Below, piece after piece: positions 55,413 through 64,000 of a DNA stretch of 64,000 nt. How positions within the stretch are numbered: position 1 is the first letter of the stretch; every line of letters starts with the position of its first letter. Position numbers and translations under genes: made by a program. Source of the stretch: Verticillium longisporum (Eukaryota > Ascomycota > Sordariomycetes > Glomerellales > Plectosphaerellaceae); contig JAETXT010000004.1 in NCBI GenBank assembly GCA_019188255.1, forward strand, positions 1,674,001-1,738,000, given 5' to 3'. The notes beneath the pieces were generated by a model. The model saw only the letters and a list, made by a program, of their open reading frames with translations. It had not been told where the DNA came from and ran no database searches.

Positions 55413-55466
55413 TCAAGGCTCTGGAGAAAGTCAAGGCTCTGGAGAAAGTCAAGGCTCTGGAGAAAG
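55413..55466. repeat. Minisatellite, 18 nt unit x3
   Basis: Three perfect copies of TCAAGGCTCTGGAGAAAG. Confidence 0.9.
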
Positions 55467-55837
55467 AAACTGAGCGACTTTGGTCGATACGAAGTCGTAG
55501 ACCTATATTTCTTCCAGCATGAATCGAGTCTTGTGCTTGGTGGATCCTCCGTACCGATTGTAAATGGTAAGGCAAGTGAGCTGAAGTGCGATTGAATGCT
55601 ATCTTTGTTTCACAACTCGTCCTCGAGGGGCTACGAAGACATGCTTCCATCGAATGACCACGGTAGGGTTAACCATGATGTGTCGTCGAATCTTGAAGCT
55701 GCTCATGTATATGCCGTATCTGCGTCCTGTAGCCTGAGTAATTACGCCGCTTGGCGGCGAATTCTGTCCCTCAAAGTGTGTACCTCTCGGGCTGTCGAAA
55801 GCTCAAGGGATAGCTGGATACTTTTGGAATCGTCCTC

Positions 55838-55917
55838 TACTGCCAGTGCTTGATTTGGGGCAGAGTGAAGAGGTCTTCCACACGTGGTCCACAGGCAATA
55901 GATATAGGTAGGAGGTC
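55838..55917 (-). pseudogene. Partial duplicate of the coiled-coil gene (about 80 bp)
   Basis: About 85% identical to 56513-56593. On the minus strand it still translates to LLPVDHVWKTSSLCPKSST, matching LLPADHVLKTSSLCSKSST in the full copy. It sits just beyond the stop codon of that gene and is surrounded by no further homologous frame, so it looks like a fragment left by tandem duplication or transposition. Confidence 0.6.
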
Positions 55918-55931
55918 GGAATACAGCTGAA

Positions 55932-56624
55932 TTATGGCCCTCCGCAGCTTAGAGGGCCCTCCGCAGTCCTTGTATATACATTTCTCGTAACCCTTAGCCC
56001 CTGACCGACCCCCTGCTTCGTGGCTCCGCAGGGCCACCTGACATCTACTGAGCGTTAGCATGTTTAGTTTTGTTTGCTGTCCGCCAAAGAAACTTACCGG
56101 GAATGCTCATGAGGTGGCAGAGCAACAACGGAAATCCTTGAATTGGAATATTCGAATGGATAGAGTGAAAAGGCTCCCATGAGGCTTTCTCGTTGTCAAA
56201 CGAGACTGCTTTATCGACGGCTTGAATCTTGACCTTTTTGTTTTTAGAGGAATTAGTAGGAGGTATACGGATATGAGCGTTAGATTTAACTGACGTTGCG
56301 TTCAGACGACGTTCCATGAGCCCTCCATGCTCAATATCTTCGATGAGTCTTTCCTTGACTTGTTCTATGTTAACCTGTACCTTGCGGAAAGATTGACCTA
56401 TGTCTTTGGAAGTTCTGCTCGAACTTGCATTCAATGGCGTCGACTTTGATCTCGAGAGCGTCGACCTTGTTTTCCAGGGCATTAAAACGACAGCTAAAGC
56501 CATCGATACGAGTACTGTCAGTGCTTGATTTGGAGCAAAGTGAAGAGGTCTTCAACACGTGGTCGGCAGGCAATAGATAATAGGTAGGGGGTCCATAGTC
56601 TAGCTCTTCGTAAATGTTGGACAT
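55932..56624 (-). CDS. Coiled-coil protein of unknown family, frame disrupted; possibly repeat-associated
   Basis: The ATG at 56624 opens MSNIYEELDYGPPTYYLLPA, followed by a heptad-like coil (LENKVDALEIKVDAIECKFEQ). At about 56405-56415 the frame shifts by one base, and the coil continues as SKDIGQSFRKVQVNIEQVKE and a Lys-rich segment (NSSKNKKVKIQA). An intron with near-perfect signals follows (56097-56048; GTAAGT donor, GCTAAC branch, CAG acceptor), and the frame ends at the TAA at 55932-55934. Intact splice signals suggest it was recently a functional gene. The region is AT-richer than its surroundings, and a fragment is duplicated downstream, so a mobile or repeat origin is possible. No known domain. 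Confidence 0.45.
56513..56593. repeat. Direct repeat, full-gene copy of the 80 bp duplicated segment
   Basis: Same orientation as 55838-55917, spacing about 675 bp. Most differences are single-base transitions. Confidence 0.75.
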
Positions 56625-57304
56625 GTTGCATAGGCCAACAAATGGGAAGACAATTGCTTGATGAACGGGAGCTAGTATAACAAAGAAGAACGGGAGGTTG
56701 TATAATAAAGAAGAATGGGAGGCTGTCTAGGAGAAGAGAATGGGGATCGTTGACGAAGAAGATAGGGTAAGAAATAGACTGTCCTTCCAGGCAGCAGCTT
56801 AGATGTACCTTCCGGGCAGTGGTTGATGACGACATAGAGGTTGTGATTCATCGGCACCTTCCTGATTTGACTGACAAACACCTTCCAGGTATAAGTCAGA
56901 GTAAGGTCAGTATTGAGAGGGCTTCACTGCTTATATGAACCCTGATTCATTACTTTAGCTATGCCTGAGAGCTCTGAATAGGTAGGGTAGGTGATATGAG
57001 ACTTGTGATGAAATTAATGCTATCTCTCTGAATCACTGCCACCAACCTATGTGAATCAGATATACCCATCTGATTCACAGATCACGTAAGCCGTGAATCC
57101 CAGCCCCGGTGATCACCATGTCGGTGAATCCCATACAGTGATCACCAACCCAGGCAATCCCATATATTGGTTCAACAGTAAGGTAGGTAGTGGGCAGTCA
57201 CCATGGAGCATGGGGGTGGATTTGGTCTGCAATGTGGCAAACTCCAAGTCATATTGCTAATCGACCGATAATTGAGTACCTAGCATCTACATTTCGTCTG
57301 ATGT
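56625..57304. other. AT-richer intergenic patch
   Basis: Contains two imperfect copies of a roughly 25 nt sequence (TATAACAAAGAAGAACGGGA, 56677-56701, and TATAATAAAGAAGAATGGGA, 56702-56726) and several GTGAATCCC/GTGATCACC short repeats at 57040-57160. No gene supported. Probably degenerate repeat DNA. Confidence 0.5.
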
Positions 57305-58240
57305 CTACTGGACACTCTCCAAGACAGCCAAACATTCGAGCAGACGAGTCTTCTCCCTTGTCAGCGCATCCTCGAGCGAGGTGAAGGGGATGCCAAACTT
57401 GGCCTGCACAGCCTTGGCAGCCACGGCCCCCTCACTCAAGTCAGTGGCGTTGGCCCAGAGGTGGAAGCGCTGCGTGAACAGCGTGTCCTTGACCTGCTCG
57501 ACCTCTTCAGCACTCCGCTTCTTCGCCAAGACAGTCTTGCCGCTGACCCTCGAGACGATTTGCGCCACTTCCTCCATGGTCAGGTTCTCGTGGCCCATGG
57601 CGATGACGTGCTTGTCGAACTTGGCGGGGTCGAGGAGCGCGGCGGCGGCGTACGCTCCAATGTCGTCGGCGTCCGTGTAGAGCATCGTCGCGCCGTCGTC
57701 CATAGCATGGTCGAGCTCGCCGCGCGTCGAGAGCGCGGGGAAGTTCTGCGGCGCGTTGGGCAGGAGAAAGTCAAAATGGCAAAAGGCAGGCTGAAGAATG
57801 GTGTACGCCTCGAAGCCGGCCGCCTTGACAGCTTCCTCGACGTCATACTTGGAGGAGAAGTAGCCGTGGAGCAGTGTCTCCTTGGTGATCGGGGTATCCC
57901 ACATGGCCTTTTTGTGCGCAAAAAAAGTCGTTGATGCGACAATGGTCTTGATGCCGACCTTCTTGGAGGCATCGATGATGGTCTGCGCCTGTGACAGTTC
58001 GAGGCCTGGGATGGGGAACGTGTTCAGGAAGACGCCGGTGCAGCCCTGAGCTGCTCGGGCTACGGCCTCGGCATCTGTACTTTCTCCCTTGAATATGGTG
58101 ACGCCAGGGCGTTCTAGAACGGATGGGATCTTCTGGGGGTTGCGCACGACGGCGTGGACCTTCGCGCCTGACCCGAGGAGATGGGTGATGGTGTGTTGGC
58201 TCTGGTGGCCGGTAGCTTGAGTGACGAGATAGGTAGCCAT
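57305..58240 (-). CDS. NmrA-like NAD(P)-binding Rossmann-fold protein
   Basis: Single exon, 311 residues, from the ATG at 58240. The N-terminus MATYLVTQATGHQSQHTI is a Rossmann nucleotide-binding loop in which the usual GATGxxG has become QATGHQS. VHAVVRNPQKI follows, with Arg at the position that often selects NADP. ADAEAVARAAQGCTGVF, IKTIVASTTFF and the YTILQPAFCHFDF block fit NmrA/HSCARG-type proteins (atypical short-chain dehydrogenases). These act as redox-sensing regulators or as reductases of small molecules. The altered glycine loop leaves open whether it binds the cofactor tightly. The next gene is the OYE-FMO fusion, also minus strand, so the two could share a pathway, but this is only proximity. 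Confidence 0.85.
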   Translation of the reverse strand: MATYLVTQATGHQSQHTITHLLGSGAKVHAVVRNPQKIPSVLERPGVTIFKGESTDAEAVARAAQGCTGVFLNTFPIPGLELSQAQTIIDASKKVGIKTIVASTTFFAHKKAMWDTPITKETLLHGYFSSKYDVEEAVKAAGFEAYTILQPAFCHFDFLLPNAPQNFPALSTRGELDHAMDDGATMLYTDADDIGAYAAAALLDPAKFDKHVIAMGHENLTMEEVAQIVSRVSGKTVLAKKRSAEEVEQVKDTLFTQRFHLWANATDLSEGAVAAKAVQAKFGIPFTSLEDALTREKTRLLECLAVLESVQ

Positions 58241-59417
58241 ATCGATCGTCGGGTAAGGTGTATCAAGGGATCTAGAAGTACAGGTAGTTGTCGAGGCCTG
58301 TGCAAGGGTGAAGATGAGTGCCTTGTGAGTATGATGCGAAATGCGATGGCGACGACTTCTATAAATACTCGAGCGCACTTTGCGAGAGCCCCCTCTGGTG
58401 GTTCCGACATGCCTTGCATAGCCTTTTGGTGCTGAAGATGCCGCTGGGATTGATAACCTGCAGACGGATTTACAAGCTTCCGTGGGGATACAGGAGCAGA
58501 AACAGCGTGCGTATCGGCTTTAAAGAAAATGAGTCCGAGTCCGAATGCGACAGCGACAGCAGTGAATGATCAGAGTACCTAGGTCAATGGTGGTTGGGAG
58601 GTTTACAAATCCGTCATATTCGTCGCATGCACGCTGAGCCAAGCGAATCCTGCTCGGTCGAGGTGACCAATTATATCAGTAAAAGTCACTTGCTGACCTG
58701 CAGGCGCTGATTGGTCAAAATACCCATGACATGCCCAATGAGGTACCTACCTACCTTAGCCTGCTTAGGTAGTCAAGGTACCTAGGAGGGGGAAACATCC
58801 AGGCAGCAGTCACGATTTCCTTTACTTCCCTGCGTCCCCTTGGCTTGGGGAAGGTGCTTTCTGGTGAACATGCGGCGCACCTGACTTTGGGTGAGGCTAC
58901 ACCACGAGGCTGCTCGAGGGAACCAACCCCTCTCGTGGGCACGAACGATACTCAAGCAACTTGGGACGAATCACCTTGGGGTCATTCCGGCCGATCCCCA
59001 GGGTCAGAGTGTGTCGCTCATGGACCCGAGACCTTGTTGGCACTGATCACCCATAGCGTGATTGGAACGCTCGCGAGCTCGATTCGCAAAAAGGGAGAAG
59101 CGCCATGCCATGCTGGCCTCCGAAATCCATGCCAGCGTCGAGCTGACGGATTCCTGCGACTTTGACGTACTTTCTACCGCGCTGCCCCCGCTGGATGAGT
59201 ACGGGGCCGAGTACTTTCACGTCGCCGACCTCGACCGCGAGGTTTTCGCTATGGCGGGTCGACAATCGCGTACTAGGATCTTGTTTACCGAGCATGGGAG
59301 CTGTCAGAAGGGGTCCTCATCAATTGGAACACCCAGAGTATGAAATCGGTCAAACATTTACAGTATCTAGGACCTAGGTACTTGGCGTATCGACTGCAGC
59401 TGCAGCATTATCGCCCA
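58241..59417. other. Intergenic region between the NmrA-like gene and the OYE-FMO gene
   Basis: The promoter of the NmrA-like gene has a TATTTATA sequence on the minus strand at 58361-58368. A plus-strand frame (59062-59343) gives a plausible-looking peptide, but it has no homologue I recognise and no splice context. Several AGGTAC/CTACCT short repeats occur at 58741-58785. Nothing else supported. Confidence 0.45.
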
Positions 59418-62563
<3,146 letters not shown>

Positions 62564-63390
62564 TTTGACTTTTCGGCAATATAATTCGTGAGCAAAGGTT
62601 CAGGAGAAGACAGATCTGCTCATACTTTACACCACGTGCCTTATGAGGGACAAGGGTTCCGCCAAGTACGTATTTATATCAGGGCTTCCCAACTCGTGGA
62701 CCTGAAACCTGGATTGGACCGCCGTCTATCTCGGGGTTTGACCGCGCAACTCCGATCACGGCTGCCAAGTACCTCATTGCATTGCATCATGTCGTCTTGC
62801 AATTGCGGCATGGGCTGATATTTCGTTCCCGTAGGGTAAATATCTCAGCTTCACGTCTCGTTGCTTAGGGATCCAGGCCTTGGCTCAACCTCGCTATAGC
62901 ACAGCATCGCCAATCGCGGTAGGCACCGAGTCGGACAAGATTACTGATTCGTACAATGCTCATAATGCGACTCAACGTCCACTGACCAAAGTCCTTCCGA
63001 AGTCGCGCTGATACAATGACGTGCTAATCAATGGTTCAGCCCACGTTGATAAGTGGATGAAGTCGGAAGGTTTTCCAACAGGGAGTCGGCTCAGTATCCA
63101 CAAGGCGCACCATCCACCCGGATCTGGGTCGGCCTACGCTGCGATGGCGACACTGACAACCATGAACATTGAAGCTATGGCGACATGCTGAAAGATATCG
63201 ACTCTGGATGAATGAAAAGCATTAAAACGGTTGGCCGAAGATGCCAATCATGCGATGATGTCCGGTGCAGATTCTGTCTCATAGCCAACCACTTCCATAT
63301 TTTGGCCTTTCATTACCACTGCTGGTGCCGTACTTCTGACGCCCTCCAATTTGTTCAAGTCAAAACAGTCCAGACAGTATCGAGCAGACC
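62564..63390. promoter_or_regulatory. Shared divergent promoter region (OYE-FMO gene and MFS transporter)
   Basis: 827 bp between the two starts, both reading outward. A TATAAATA box faces the OYE-FMO gene at 62671-62678, 108 bp from its start. No other gene lies between. Co-regulation is inferred from arrangement only. Confidence 0.5.
62671..62678 (-). promoter_or_regulatory. TATA-box-like site for the OYE-FMO gene
   Basis: Reads TATAAATA on the minus strand, 108 bp upstream of the ATG at 62563, a normal fungal spacing. Confidence 0.45.
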
Positions 63391-64000
63391 ATGGCATCCG
63401 AGCCTAGTGGAGAGAAGTTGGCAGCTGATGTTGGAGTCAGCTCGCTGAACGCCATCCAGAGACCTGCCGACCCTCCTGAGCAGGATGCTGAGAGTATTTG
63501 ATATGTTCCCTGGTGCATAATCCGACGTGGCTGACATGAGATGCAGACCTCAAAGGTGTATCGGCATCTGACGATGTCGGCCGAGAGTACTTTCTGCTGA
63601 ACAAAGCCGAGGAGATTTCAGACGAAGAGAAGAGACATGTCCGCAACAGAATTGACCTCTTTCTCCTACCGTGCGTACATGTTCCATTTTGAGAACCGCG
63701 AAGCCGCTCAGAACGTTATCAGCTCACACCTTCTTTAGGCTCATGATGGTCACAGCATTTGTGCAATACTTGGACAAGTCTACCATCAACTATGCGGCCA
63801 ACTACGGTTTGCGAGAAGATCTGGGGATGAAGGGCACGCAGTACTCCTGGGCCAGCTCAATCTTCTATTTCGGGTTCTTGACATGGCAATACCCCTCCCT
63901 CCTTCTCCTGCAGAGACTGCCCCTTGGCAAGTACTTTGCGTCGCAGGTCATGGGATGGGGTGTGTTCACCTTCTTGATGGCCGCCGCATCGAATTTTGGA
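63391..64000 (+). CDS. MFS transporter, anion:cation symporter (Dal5/allantoate permease) family, truncated by window end
   Basis: Three exons are visible: 63391-63493, 63547-63670 and 63739 to the window edge. Introns of 53 and 68 nt have GTATTT/GTGCGT donors and CAG/TAG acceptors, all in frame. After a hydrophilic N-terminus (residues 1-70, ending EEKRHVRNRIDLFLLP) the first membrane segment LMMVTAFVQYLDKSTINYAA and the following GLREDLGMKGTQYSW, FYFGFLTWQYPSLLLLQRLP and GKYFASQVMGWG blocks are hallmarks of the Dal5 group. These proteins import allantoate, ureidosuccinate, dipeptides, vitamins or other carboxylates with protons. The substrate cannot be read from sequence. The gene is divergent from the OYE-FMO fusion. 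Roughly the first 150 residues are present. Confidence 0.88.

Larger units (their letters stand above)
54120..55931. other. Intergenic region, no supported gene
   Basis: Cutinase promoter on the left. An 18 nt tandem repeat lies at 55413-55466. The right end holds the first copy (55838-55917) of an 80 bp direct repeat shared with the coiled-coil gene. No RNA gene recognised. Confidence 0.45.

Noticed and set aside
56625..57304. Possible LTR retrotransposon
   Set aside because: Short local repeats only; no long terminal repeats, primer-binding site, or reverse transcriptase/integrase frame.

Overview
The window is nuclear DNA of a filamentous ascomycete, most likely a sordariomycete and plausibly Hypocreales. 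The evidence is short introns (about 50-120 nt) with GTAAGT/GTACGT-type donors and CTAAC/CTGAC-like branch sites, GC-rich coding sequence, CT-rich promoters, unlinked single genes on both strands, and recognisable single-copy fungal genes (LSM8, PEX6, ATP11, CCP1). Nothing is bacterial: there are no operons, CRISPR arrays or rRNA. The ends cut through two genes, a conserved fungal protein at the left edge (minus strand) and a Dal5-type MFS transporter at the right edge (plus strand).

Layout. 0-9 kb: a low-complexity conserved protein gene with an unusually long intron, a gene-poor stretch, then a mitochondrial rhomboid protease gene. At 8965-9212 sits an AT-rich miniature inverted-repeat element of Tc1/mariner (mimp-like) type. 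9.4-18.1 kb: three conserved fungal genes of unknown function around a 4.6 kb gene-free region. 19.8-25.2 kb: an inosine/uridine-type nucleoside hydrolase, LSM8, an E2-binding (UBE3D-like) protein and a small tail-anchored protein. 25.2-33.8 kb is gene-poor and holds two candidate small Cys-rich ORFs and a GPI-anchored wall protein. 33.8-39 kb: a Clr5/degenerate C2H2 gene and an SH3BGR-like protein with a long acidic tail. 39.2-54.1 kb is the housekeeping-rich part: PEX6, a steryl-ester-hydrolase-type lipase, ATP11, cytochrome c peroxidase and cutinase. 55.8-57 kb is an AT-richer patch with a disrupted coiled-coil gene and a partial duplicate of it. 57.3-64 kb: an NmrA-like reductase, then a single gene encoding an Old Yellow Enzyme domain fused to a flavin monooxygenase domain, divergently paired with the MFS transporter.

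Three points stand out. First, the OYE-FMO fusion (1000 codons, two phase-consistent introns), whose OYE half seems to lack two classical active-site residues and which shares an 827 bp divergent promoter with a transporter. Second, at least eight places where a gene changes frame by one base with no usable intron; three are in PEX6, and most touch short homopolymers. This looks more like uncorrected indels in the assembly than gene death, but it means several products here cannot be translated as given. Third, many short minisatellites (15-29 nt units) lie just outside coding regions, notably after the nucleoside hydrolase, cytochrome c peroxidase and cutinase genes and before ATP11.

Mitochondrial functions are well represented (rhomboid protease, ATP11, CCP1), but they are scattered and unlinked. 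Coordinates of spliced genes are given as full spans, with exons listed in the text.
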